Program-made: the position numbers and the translations under genes | Notes under the pieces: generated by a model | What the model was told of the DNA's origin: nothing | Database searches by the model: none | The model's input: only the letters and a program-made list of their open reading frames with translations | Source of the DNA: Priapulus caudatus | Lineage: Eukaryota > Priapulida > Priapulimorpha > Priapulimorphida > Priapulidae | NCBI RefSeq assembly: GCF_000485595.1 | Contig: NW_014577508.1 | Span: forward strand, 43,974 to 78,621 | Reading direction: 5' to 3' | Length of the DNA stretch: 34,648 nucleotides | Shown: one piece after another, positions 1 to 10,559 of the stretch | Layout: each line of letters opens with the position of its first letter | Position numbering within the stretch: position 1 is the stretch's first letter

Positions 1-44
<44 letters not shown>
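1..44 (+). repeat. (TA)n microsatellite at window edge
   Basis: Uninterrupted TA dinucleotides from the first base. Confidence 0.99.
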
Positions 45-45
<1 letters not shown>

Positions 46-480
46 TCAGGACGTCGAATTATGAGCTACTGCGTCAAGACTTCTCCCACTGAATAGTGAT
101 GCTTGATGCTTGAAGCTCGCGGATGTGTGCCGGGTTGGCAACCTGCTACATTATCGATTTTTGATGATCTCGCGACCGAAAAAAATTAACACTGCATCAT
201 TGAGAGAAAAAGCATTTGCGTATATGAAATAATTGTTTATAGCGCGGCAGCGAAAGCGGTTGAGATGATGCAGATATGTGTTTTAGCGCTCACCGCCACT
301 GCTTATCAATGCGTGCTGTCGTAGCGCTACTACGTGAGTATCAGACGTCTAGACATACCAAAATACTACGTCAAGAGGAATACAACGAGATACACGTATA
401 GGCGCGTATGCCTGAAGATATACCACAATTTCTCAATAGCGGATAGAAGAATATTGTAACCATGGATTGAGCATAGTGGC
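45..480 (+). other. Unannotated sequence, nothing recognised
   Basis: Mixed-composition sequence without a convincing exon, RNA gene or repeat on either strand. Confidence 0.5.
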
Positions 481-533
481 ACCGTGCAGAGAGAGGAGAG
501 AGAGAGAGTGAGAGAGAGAAGGACAGAGAGAAG

Positions 534-565
<32 letters not shown>

Positions 566-835
566 AGAGAAGGAGAAAGACCAAGAGAGGGAGAGAGCGA
601 AAGAGAGAGAGAACGAGGGCGAGAGTGAAAACGAGAACGAGGAAGAGAAACCGAGAGCGAGAGTGAAAACGAGAGCGAGGAAGAGAAACCGAGAGCGAGA
701 GTGAAAACGAGAGCGAGGAAGAGAAACCGAGAGCAAGAGTGAAACCGAGAGCGAGCGACCGAGGGAGAAACAGGGGCATAGAGACGGGGGGGGGGTGAGG
801 GGGTATCCGCCAGAGAGAGAGAGAGAGAGAGAGAG
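481..835 (+). repeat. (GA)n-rich purine tract with a 38-bp tandem repeat
   Basis: Purine-only stretches of GA and GGA. From about 614 to 760 a 38-bp unit (around GTGAAAACGAGAGCGAGG) repeats 3.5 times; GTGAAA occurs at 625, 663, 701 and 739. A period of 38 shifts the frame every unit, so the Ser/Arg/Leu-rich open frames are not coding. Ends in a G run and a (GA) run at 811-835. Confidence 0.9.
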
Positions 836-1439
836 CCCGTGCGTGTAAACACGCGACACGTGCACGATGAAAGCCGGCGACCGAATACGCGGCAGCAGCG
901 AGCTCGGGGCAAAAGCAAATAAAGGAAGGTGATCGTGCGCGGGGCGGGGAGGAGGGGGCGGGAGGAACGAAGCGTGTCAAAGAAGAAAACTACCCCCCCC
1001 CGCCATAGACTCAACGACCGACCATGCGCGAAAATCCTCAATCGCTTTCATGACGAAAGTACCAGGCGACATCTAGCTCCGCAACTACCGAGTCGAGCGA
1101 TTCACGCGCGTACACCCCCCCCCCACAAGCCGCTCCACTGAATCGCGAAGCCAACCAGCCAGCACGCAGCGCGGATCGACCCTCGAGGCGGGAGACGATA
1201 CGCAGAGGGCGTTGGTGCCGACATGCGGGCTGAGAGACAGCGGCACGCAAACGCGCGTTTCAACTTACAGGAAGCGATGCTGCTAATGAAATTAAACCCT
1301 AAATAGTCTGGCCCGGCGATTTTTTGTTTGCGAGCTGATGATCTGGAATAATTGGCATCCGACTATATCTGCTCCCGAGCAAAGGACCGCATCGGAGAGA
1401 GGCAACAGAATGAGTATCAACAACCCTCGTCTTTGTGCT
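836..1439 (+). other. GC-rich intergenic sequence, nothing recognised
   Basis: Contains several C or G homopolymer runs (for example near 993 and 1,115). No exon with splice sites or known domain was seen on either strand. Confidence 0.5.
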
Positions 1440-2150
1440 TCACACCAGCCATGCCTCTCTCCCGCCCTTCTATATACCCTCCCTGACATGCTTCCATCGC
1501 AAGCTCATTCCCTCACTTCTTCCCTCTTTCCACCTTATCTCTCTCTCAATTTCTTCCTCTCTCTCTCCCTTCAAGCCCTTCACCATTCTCTCTCTCTCTC
1601 TCTCGTCCTCTATTTCCCCCCTCTCGCTCCCTCCCACCCTCCTACCATTCTCTATTCTCTTCCCTCTGTCTCTCTCTCGTACTCTACCAACAGGATTTCT
1701 ATAATTATCAGAAATGTATGCCAAAGCTCATATTCGCCGACTAACAATCAATCAGAGAATGTGAAAAAGATGCTCTGTCGGCAGCGTTAGTTTACCTCTA
1801 TTTGTTACACATAGCATCAAGAGAGTCAAGCTAGGAAGCACCATGGAGAATCTAGGTGATCTACTCTCTCTTTCTTCTCACTGTTCTCCCTCTCCTTCTT
1901 TATTTCTTTCCTTTCTTCCTCCTCTTCATCTTCCCCCTCCTCTTCCTCTTCATCCTTATCCACTTCCTTTCGGCGCCTCTCGCGCTCATTACCGCTCTCT
2001 ACCCCTCCATCCCTCCCTCCCTCCATCCATCACTTCCGCTCTTCCTTCTTTCCCATTATTCCGCCGTGACATCTCTTCACGCTCTCCCATGCGCGCGCTC
2101 TCTCTCCCTTTCCCTCCCCTCTCTTTTCTCCCATGCTGTTTATCTGTCGG

Positions 2151-2216
<66 letters not shown>

Positions 2217-2280
2217 TATCTATCTATTTAATACACCCATCCATCCATCTATTTCTCCCTCTTTCACACTCTTCCTCACA
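1440..2280 (+). repeat. (CT)n-rich pyrimidine tracts
   Basis: Two pyrimidine-rich blocks (about 1,450-1,700 and 1,856-2,270) with a pure (CT)n run at 2,152-2,212 followed by ATCT/ATCC tetranucleotides. Long Leu/Ser/Pro frames on the plus strand and Arg/Glu frames on the minus strand come from the repeat. Confidence 0.93.
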
Positions 2281-2820
2281 GTTTGGTTACTTGTGAAAAA
2301 GAATATTATTCTGGCTAGTAAGCGGCAAGAAATGTGTACATTGTGTGTGTCGTAGCACCCTAACTGCCCACACATGCGCGTGTACGCGACTACACTACTT
2401 AAAAATAAAGTGTCAGAATTGAATCGTAAAGTGTCAATTGTCTACACTATAAAGAGTTCAGTTAGAGACAGCCCCTTAAGTGTAAATTTCAAGTGTTAGA
2501 ATATTTTACACCAATGAAGTGTTAGTAATATTAACACCTCGTTGGTAAATTTTAACTCGTTTTGGACTAAAACGAGTAAGTACTGTAGTGTTAAATGTAA
2601 ACACTGACTTTACACGGGTACGGCAGTCCCACACACAAGTACAAACAGTCACCCTATCCCTATCCCTAACCTAACATAACCCTAACACTAACTATAAACC
2701 GACTCGGCTATCTTATATACCCATTGTCATAGTACCCAACTAATCTATGGCGTATAACCTTTTGCTCAGATGAGACGGGACACAACATGAATAAGAGAGT
2801 TATTCATGTTCTTTTTTCAT
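2281..2820 (+). other. Intergenic with hairpins and AGTGT cluster
   Basis: No gene. Holds a cluster of AGTGT/ACACT motifs (2,388-2,620), a perfect 9-bp hairpin ACTCGTTTT/AAAACGAGT with a 5-base loop (2,555-2,577), and CCCTA-type telomere-like repeats (about 2,651-2,690). Confidence 0.6.
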
Positions 2821-2840
2821 TATTCTCTTATTCATGTTGT
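2782..2840. repeat. Perfect 17-bp inverted repeat
   Basis: ACAACATGAATAAGAGA (2,782-2,798) is the exact reverse complement of TCTCTTATTCATGTTGT (2,824-2,840), spacer 25 bases. It adjoins the partial palindromic element and occupies the place of its missing left arm. Confidence 0.9.
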
Positions 2841-3015
2841 TTGTGCACAGGGCGGGCGTGCGGTGTATTGTGTGTTGCAGATGAGCATTTGACCGGCATT
2901 TACGGGTAATTATCGGCAATAATAGGCGAAATAGAGTAGAGAAACATTAAGACTTTGGTAGTAAATACATTTCGTGTTTACATTTTTTTTTATTGAGACG
3001 TTCCAAGTGCCTGTG
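2821..3015 (+). mobile_element. Partial copy of the palindromic element
   Basis: Matches the centre and right arm of the element at 9,009-9,360, from TATTCTCT and GTTTGTGCACAG through ATTATCGGCAATAATAGGCG to the terminus CCAAGTGCCTGTG. The matching left arm is absent; in its place is a different short inverted repeat (2,782-2,840). A small internal deletion removes the TTTACCATA part. Confidence 0.7.
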
Positions 3016-3386
3016 ATCGGGACAGTGGAAACACGGACGCACACCCGCAAACGCACACACGCCATGAGCGTCCGCCCGCCCGAAGTTATATAAGACGAAT
3101 TATATTTCACCAAAACCTACTACTCAAAATGAGTGACGTTGCGGAAAACTCCACTTCGTTTTGCCTCTAACAGCGTGGATACGTTCTTAAGAAACCCAAA
3201 TGACCTAACCAGATGTAAGAACACAGGGCCCGATCAAATGTTCGCTAGTCTGCTTCCGACTGTTCGCACAATCACGCCTGAACATCTGCAAATCTGCATT
3301 TGTTATTACCATATTTACCATGCATATTTTTAAAGGCCTTCCTCTATTTTTAGGCAAAAAGACTTGCAACAAAAACTACAGATCTC
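3016..3386 (+). other. Unannotated sequence, nothing recognised
   Basis: Short open frames only; no splice-bounded exon or known domain on either strand. Confidence 0.5.
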
Positions 3387-6300
3387 AACACACACACAAA
3401 CACATGCATGCACGCACGCACGCACGCGCACGCACGCTCGCACGCACGGACGCACGTACGCACGCACACACACACACGCACACGACACAGGGGGCATCAG
3501 CCAGCCACAGGAGTGGGGTGGACGGCACATCACACACACACAAGGCAATACACAACACAGCACGCCAGCGGCACGCGGCGCGCGCAACCACCACGCTCCG
3601 CACGGCAAGCGCACGCGATCTGCACTGGGGTGGCACAGCAAGGCACACAGCACAGCAGCAGGGGGGGCGCAGTCACACAACACAGCTACTGATCAAAACG
3701 CAATCTGCATCGCATCATCTAACACCGGACCGCGGTTCTGCGCATCGTAACTGACGGCGGCGACACGGGCCGCACTCGTCAAGTACGAATAAAAGTAGCG
3801 AATAGTAGACGTGCCCGGAGCCGAATCAGCCGCTACTAATTCGAGAGAATCGGAGCAACTTTGTTTCGTGCGCACACCGACAGCTAACCACCTGGACGGC
3901 GATTCTTCTCCGCGGCTGCCAAAATATCGCACAAAAAAGACGCGCTAAAATTGATCGAGCGCGCCCATTGTCGAGCATGATACCGGAGGACGTGCAGTGG
4001 CAGCAGGGCTTGGTCCAGACCCGCGAACTTGACTAAATCACGAACCAAAACCATATTTACACCATAACACATAAACACGGAGACACAGACTACGCGCGCG
4101 CAGGGCAAGGCACGCAACGCACGGCAAGGGTCACGCACGCTACGCACCGGCACCAACGCACATACTGCATAGCACACACAAACAGCGACGCACGTCTGGC
4201 ACACACACAACACAGAACCCTATCGTACACACCGCACACACAGCACACGCCATACACAGCCGCACGCACGCAGTGCAGGCAAGCACGCACGCACTGCCGG
4301 CACACATGGCCCTAACACCCACATACACACCACACAACACACGCGCGCGAAGCACTGCGCCGACAGGCACGCAACCAAGCAGGCGCACGCACGAGCACGA
4401 GGGCACGCACCGAGCACCACACGACCGCACACCACATGCCATAGAGAGACACAGCAGGAGAGCGAGGCAGAACGCGCGAGGTCACAAATCGTAAGACAAC
4501 GGCGCCGCGCATACACGAGCACGGCACGCACGCACGCACTCACCACGCCACCGGCATGTACAGACCCGGCCGCCCGCCAGCCCCCCTTCCCCGACACACA
4601 CAAAGAGGGAGACACCACAATCACAGCGACACACACACAACAGCCACAATACGCACAGGCACACACACGCAGGCGGGAGGGAGCAACAGCCATGACACCA
4701 CGAGCACGCACACACCACACAACACGCACGGACATGGGAGAGAGACACCACAGTTGGGTGGCACACACAGCACACCACACAACAGGAGGCACACACCACA
4801 GCACACAAAATCACTGGGCCTATACCCACACACAGCACGAACACAGCACACACACACACACAGGGGGTAGTCAACACACACGACCCACAAACACATCGCA
4901 AACACACAGCAAGCGCAAAGCAAACACAACACATACAACCGCGCGCACATGATATACACATATACACTCACGACCTGAGGAGGGCACCATGCACGTCGCA
5001 TATACGTACCCCGCGCACAGCGGATCGGAAGGGGCGAGCGGGCGGCTGCCCCAGACTCCACAGGACACATGGCAACGCACAGCACGCACACACAGGTGAA
5101 ACGCATCTACGCACGGAGGCGACACGCGACGCAAACACGTCAAACAACGCAGCAAGACAACACACGCATGGGGTCACGCAAAAGACGCACATGACAATGC
5201 GAGCGAGCGGAGCGGGTCGCACGCGCCTAGCATGCAGCAGCACCGCGCACGGCGCACGATGCACAATACACGTGCAAGGACGACAGTCATGAACACGATG
5301 CAGACACACATGACACATGCAGCATGCACAATGCGACCACAGTCCGCGGACGCAGGCGCGCGAACAAGCAACCAACAGCACAGGCGACACAGCCAGCACA
5401 CATCAGCACAGCACACAGAAGCACACGACACGAGGAACACAGGGCCACAACACACAACACACAGGGCAGCACACGATCGAGCAGCGACGCGGCGGCGCGC
5501 CGCGGCACGACGACACCGACAGTGCGGGGACACCACACGCGCAGCGGACACAGCTGCCTAGTAGGTGCCGGTACGAGGCGTGCACGGCAAGGGCAGGCAG
5601 CGCAGTCGCACAGCGTCGACAAGCACGACGAGTGCGCGACGGCACAGTGCGCCGCGCCGCTGCGCACTGGCACGACACCACATGGTGGGGGCATGAGCAG
5701 GGCGCGGCGGTGTGGTTGCGGCACGTGAGCGAACGTCACACGACTTGCCGTTATACTACACAGGTGCAAGGACATCGAGCGAATCGCAGAGGCGCGGGGG
5801 GAAACGCACGCACGACACACGCGCGCGCGACACACGACACACTGGGGGCTCGCGCGCACACACACACATGACGCACTGCACGCACGCACACAAGCACACA
5901 CACTGCCATAAATACACACATACGCCACGCACAGCACGCACGCACGCACGCACAGCTACGCAAACGCACACCATGGCCTAGGGCTTGGCAGGCCGCCACA
6001 CACGACACGCGTACACACACACTAATAAACAGCAAACAAGCACAAAGACAGCACAAGCGCACGCAAACACACACACATACAACCGCGCGCGCACGACAAC
6101 CACAACACACACGCGAAGCACGCGCAGATACGCTCACAGGGCGCTACACGAACGCACAGACGCATGGCACGCAAGCAGCGCAACGACACAGCCCGCACAA
6201 GTCCGCAGAAACGCATCTACCACGGCGCACCACGCAGAACACGCACACAGACGGACTGGGCGCACACGACATTCACACGGATACACAACGCCGGCAGGCA

Positions 6301-6486
6301 CAGGGGCGAGGAGCGCGCCGTCGGATTTCTTAGCTCTGCGTGGACGCAAAGGCACATGAACACATGCACACACCGCAACGCGGCACAACAGGCGGACCAC
6401 AACATCGTGCAGCACACAGCACACATGACAATGCACAGCGACCGCACGGCGCGACACAAGAGCACAAGCCACACAAGAGCACACAA

Positions 6487-6524
<38 letters not shown>

Positions 6525-6588
6525 TGCACGCACGCACAGGCACAACGCACGCAAGCGCACGCACGCACGGACGCCAGCTGCACACACG
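3387..6588 (+). repeat. CA/ACGC-rich low-complexity tract, about 3.2 kb
   Basis: Mostly CACA, ACGC and GCAC words with a non-repeat interruption at about 3,690-4,085. The many overlapping open frames (His/Thr/Arg-rich on plus, Cys/Val/Ala-rich on minus) arise because the repeat avoids stops. The start, about 3,387-3,485, is nearly pure CA and ACGC. Confidence 0.88.
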
Positions 6589-6884
6589 CGGAGCGCCGGA
6601 CACCGCGGGCGTACAGACTTCCTTCGTGTCGGGCAACCGCGAAAAAGCGACAAGTGGTCCCCGTGCAAAAGTCCCAACCTTGGCTTCGCGCTTTCACGCG
6701 GGAGTGTCGCGGCGGCGGCGGCGGCCACTGCATTACGGCCGCCGCCGGCCGAAAGTTCAGCATCGCTCCTTTTTTCGCACGTGTCAATGGCGTCCTTGAA
6801 ACGTCTCCAACGGGAGAAGGATGCGGATCGCACAACCGACACCGCGAGCGAGCGCGGACGCGCGAGCGATAACGCGTCAGCGTG
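6589..6884 (+). other. GC-rich spacer, nothing recognised
   Basis: Contains a short CGG-type run (about 6,709-6,724). Open frames continue from the neighbouring repeats and are not convincing. Confidence 0.45.
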
Positions 6885-6887
6885 GAG

Positions 6888-6919
<32 letters not shown>

Positions 6920-7257
6920 GGGGAGGAAGGATGAGAGGGCAGACGGAGAGCGGCGAGGGAGAGGAAGGAAGAAGGGAGAGAAGAGGAAGAGGAGAGAGGA
7001 GAGGAGAGAGAGGAAAAAGGAGAGGGAAGAGGGGAGGGAGGGAGAGGGAAGGGAGAGGAGAGTGGAAAGAGAAGGAGATGGAGGAGAGAGAGGGGGGAGG
7101 AAGAGGGAGCAGGTAGGAGGGGAGAGAGAAAGAGCGTAGAGAGAGAGGGAAGAGGAGAGATGGGGAGGGGACGAGGGAGGAGGGAGAGGGAGAGGGAGAG
7201 GAGAGCGGACGAGGAGAGGAGAGGGGGGAGAGGCAAGGAGAGAGAAGAGACGAGAGA

Positions 7258-7299
<42 letters not shown>

Positions 7300-7396
7300 A
7301 GAGAGAGAGAGAAGAGACAGAGAGACGGGAGATGGAGAGGAAGACGAGAGAGGAAGAGAAGAGGAGAGGGAGAGGAAGGGGAGAGGGAGAGGGAGA

Positions 7397-7472
<76 letters not shown>
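6885..7472 (+). repeat. (GA)n purine tract, about 590 bp
   Basis: Almost exclusively A and G, ending in a pure (GA)n run at 7,399-7,472. The Glu/Arg frames on plus and the long Ser/Leu/Pro frames on minus are products of the repeat. Confidence 0.95.
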
Positions 7473-7475
<3 letters not shown>

Positions 7476-9008
7476 GCAGCCAACGACGCACACCATCGAA
7501 AGTATAACGAACGTTTTTGTGCGAATACCCACTGGTCCACCTTTTTACGAGTTGCAAAATTGTACAATTTTTTTCGCGTTTAAACCGCGTGTTATCTGTG
7601 TTGCTTGCGCAATTAACGTGTAACTATAGTCTCTTTTTGTGTTAGAATCCACTTCTCGCGTTATCGTTGGCGTGGTTACTCAGTCGCAGTGACTCATCAA
7701 GTTGCTGTCATAACTAAATTTGAATGAAGAGTCAAAATGCACTGCACATAAGTCACTGCACATACAGAACGTCTCTTCATTGCTTCATTGGTTCCCAGAA
7801 AACCGAGCCATTCAACCGCACAGTGAACGAATGAGAGCATTTTCGGAATTATATGTAGAACTATTGTAGGAAAATTAACGAAATTACTAAAAATTACTAT
7901 TGCTGCTAATGCTATTCACCATGACGTATAGTATTTCTAGCCACGCCACCTATCGGAAGCTGTAGGTGTGAACTATGTGTCGTCAGGTGTCGGTGTTATG
8001 CCGTGTCTCTCTATTAACGCTAGCTAGCTTAACCATAGCTATAGTTATAGCTATTGTATAGCTAGCTAGGTATATCGACACACTTGACGGTAGTGTGACT
8101 CGTAACGCAGCACTCGGAAAATTGCTGGGCCCAATATTTAAACTTTAACCAAATTCGACCAAACTTTCACCTGTTACATTATGCTGTTCTTATGGACTTG
8201 TCCGTCGTCTTCTTTTAACATGGTCTTTAACATTGTCTTTTAGACATTCATCCCGTATTTTAATGTGAATATGTTTAACACGGCCTTCAACACGGTCTGT
8301 GAGACTTGTATCCCGTATTTAGCCGACGTAGTAATGGCCACGACCCTGTATACCTGGTAGTTGGCGTAGCGCGCCAAGATGTAAATGCCAACGGGGCTAC
8401 TGCCGTCTTTTATTGAAGCTGTGGATATCATGCTCATTTCTTAATAATGCATTAAAAATTACTACCTTATAGTTTATACTCTCTATATTCTACCGTTGCG
8501 TTCGATGTGAACGAGCAATTGCGTCTTATGAACATACACAGATCATACAGATAGCAATTTTAGCGCGTGCAGTCCCTCGATTCTCACAGAAGATTCTAAT
8601 TTATAAACAATCTCATCTCATCTTCGCTTCTCGTAAGTTTGGTGATTTAAGTAGCGTAATTACTCGTATTTACGTGGAACCCCCCCCCCTATTTTTAACG
8701 AATATACTTCCCCACGAAGAGCTTGTCGTCGCTTTCGCGCACGCACGGGTAATAAACAGTACGCCTGCGCGTGCGCCTGCGCGCCTAGCAACCGCTGACG
8801 AGACGTCATCGTCGCGCGCCGAGGACACCCGACCTCGAGTTACGAGACGTTTTGACTGTGAAGCTCATCAGCAGCGATCGCGGCCAGTCGTAGCGCCGCA
8901 GTGACAGATGCGACTACTGCAGCGCCCCGCTTCTGTTCTGTGTCACTGCCGGCTGCCGCGAGCATCCGCCATACGATAACAACAACTCACGGAAGCAGTG
9001 GTCCCCCG
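7473..9008 (+). other. Intergenic sequence, nothing recognised
   Basis: Mixed-composition sequence. An AGCTA-rich self-complementary patch lies at about 8,019-8,070. Two similar segments near 8,220 and 8,283 share AACA(T/C)GG and TGTCTTT/GGTCTGT followed by ATCCCGTATTT. No exon or RNA gene supported. Confidence 0.45.
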
Positions 9009-9360
9009 CACAGGCACTTGGAGCGTTTCAATAGTAAAATTATGGTAAATAAACACGAAATGTAATTACTACCAAAGTCGTAATGGTTCCTTGCTCCCTT
9101 TCGACTATTATTGCCGATAACTTCCTGTAAATGCCGTTCATATGCTCCTCTACAACACATTATTCTCTGTTGTTTGTGCACAGCGGCGTGCGTGCGTGCG
9201 GTGTACTTGTGTGTTGCAGAGGAGCATTTAAACGGCATTTACAGGAAATTATCGGCAATAATAGGCGAAATAGAGTAGAGAAACATTGAGAGTTTGGTAG
9301 TAAATACATTTCGTGTTTATTTACCATAATTTTTTTATTGAGACGTTCCAAGTGCCTGTG
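9009..9360. mobile_element. Palindromic element with about 160-bp inverted arms
   Basis: The left arm (9,009 to about 9,165) is the reverse complement of the right arm (about 9,205-9,360), with roughly 85-90% identity by eye. Both ends begin CACAGGCACTTGGA, and both arms share GGTAAATAAACACGAAATG. The short centre contains GTTTGTGCACAGC and a CGTG-rich bit. Flanks GGTCCCCCG and GTCTCCCCCG resemble an imperfect 9-10 bp target duplication. Long arms with such a duplication would suit a Mutator-like MITE or foldback element; the superfamily is my inference. Confidence 0.7.
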
Positions 9361-9697
9361 GTCTCCCCCGTAGTCACGGCTCATACATACCGCGCGTGTG
9401 TGTGGTGGTCACTGGTGAATCCAGGGGTGGGGTAGAGTCGGGACGGGGGATGGGGGCGGTCACGGCCATAACCCAGCGCGTTCAAGAATCGATATCAGAA
9501 AACGAGCGAAAAGAAGCGAGAGAATTTCTCACGTCCATTTTACGTAGTGTTTCCTAAATTTTATAAGCATTAAGGCTCGACCGCATGAAAAATCGCGTAG
9601 TGTGTCCACAGCTTAAGAGAGAGAATGGCCCAGATGGCTTGGATGCCACTGGGAAAGCTTACAGCGCTCGACTCATACCCTCCGCCGGGAGTTCCCT
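9361..9697 (+). other. Unannotated sequence, nothing recognised
   Basis: Contains a G-rich stretch (about 9,424-9,460). No supported gene. Confidence 0.45.
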
Positions 9698-9930
9698 CTC
9701 ACACACACGCACACGCGCACGCACACACACAAGCACACACACACACACACACACACACGCACGCACGCACGCAAGCACGCGCACGCACACGCACCCACAC
9801 ACACGCACACACACCAACGCACGCCTACGCACACGCAAAGCACTACCACACGCGCACGCACGCACCGCACGCACGCAACGCACGCACGCACGCACGCACG
9901 CACACACACACGCACGCACACACACACACG
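9698..9930 (+). repeat. (CA)n/(ACGC)n microsatellite
   Basis: Alternating CA and ACGC words throughout. The Thr/His/Ala frame on plus and the Cys/Val/Arg frames on minus are by-products. Confidence 0.95.
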
Positions 9931-10559
9931 TCGCGCTGGTGCTGATCCGATTCGCCAGCGCTGTCGCCCGAGAGAGAGAGAGGCCATCTTATAGCTCGGC
10001 ATCAGGACACGTTTACAATCGCTGCCACATGTCGCCATCGTCGCAGCATTTCTCCATAGATCGACTACTACTAGTATACTAATGACGGGATGAGAGCGCT
10101 CAGTGTGATCACTCACGCTCGGTTTGAATTTAAATTGCTGAAACATCACACTGAGTATAAGTGGTGCCATCTGATTCGAAAAATATTTCCGGCGCTATGC
10201 TGGAAGTGAATATATTCTGATATATTCAATGATTACTCAAATGCATATAGTAGAATAGAACGATTTTAATAAAGAGTTATGATGATAATAATAACGAATA
10301 CTAAGCATAGTATACGACGCGAAGAATGCATGCGAATTTCGTGCGATTTAGAAATTGTACGAAACTACTACCAAACAGCCCTACCAAAATGAAATCCCAT
10401 CAACGTATATTGAGTCACTAACGCACGCACGCACGCACGAACGTACATAATATTACGTCAACACACATACTAGCTGTTACACACGTGCAGTTATAAAGGC
10501 CCACAGGACTCTCATATTCAGCGTGTACGCACGCACGCACGAGCACGCGCTACGCCGAC
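9931..10559 (+). other. Unannotated sequence before the duplication
   Basis: Mixed-composition sequence with short ACGC arrays near 10,422-10,440 and 10,528. No supported gene. Confidence 0.45.

Noticed and set aside
3387-6588. Dozens of overlapping Cys-rich or His/Thr-rich open frames, superficially like metallothionein or keratin-associated proteins
   Set aside because: They are translations of CA/ACGC repeats on both strands, with no consistent frame or start context.
6134-7567. Long minus-strand open frames (400-477 codons) rich in Ser/Leu/Pro and Cys/Val
   Set aside because: They run through (GA)n and CA-rich repeats that lack stop codons; no domains, no splice signals, and all frames are equally open.
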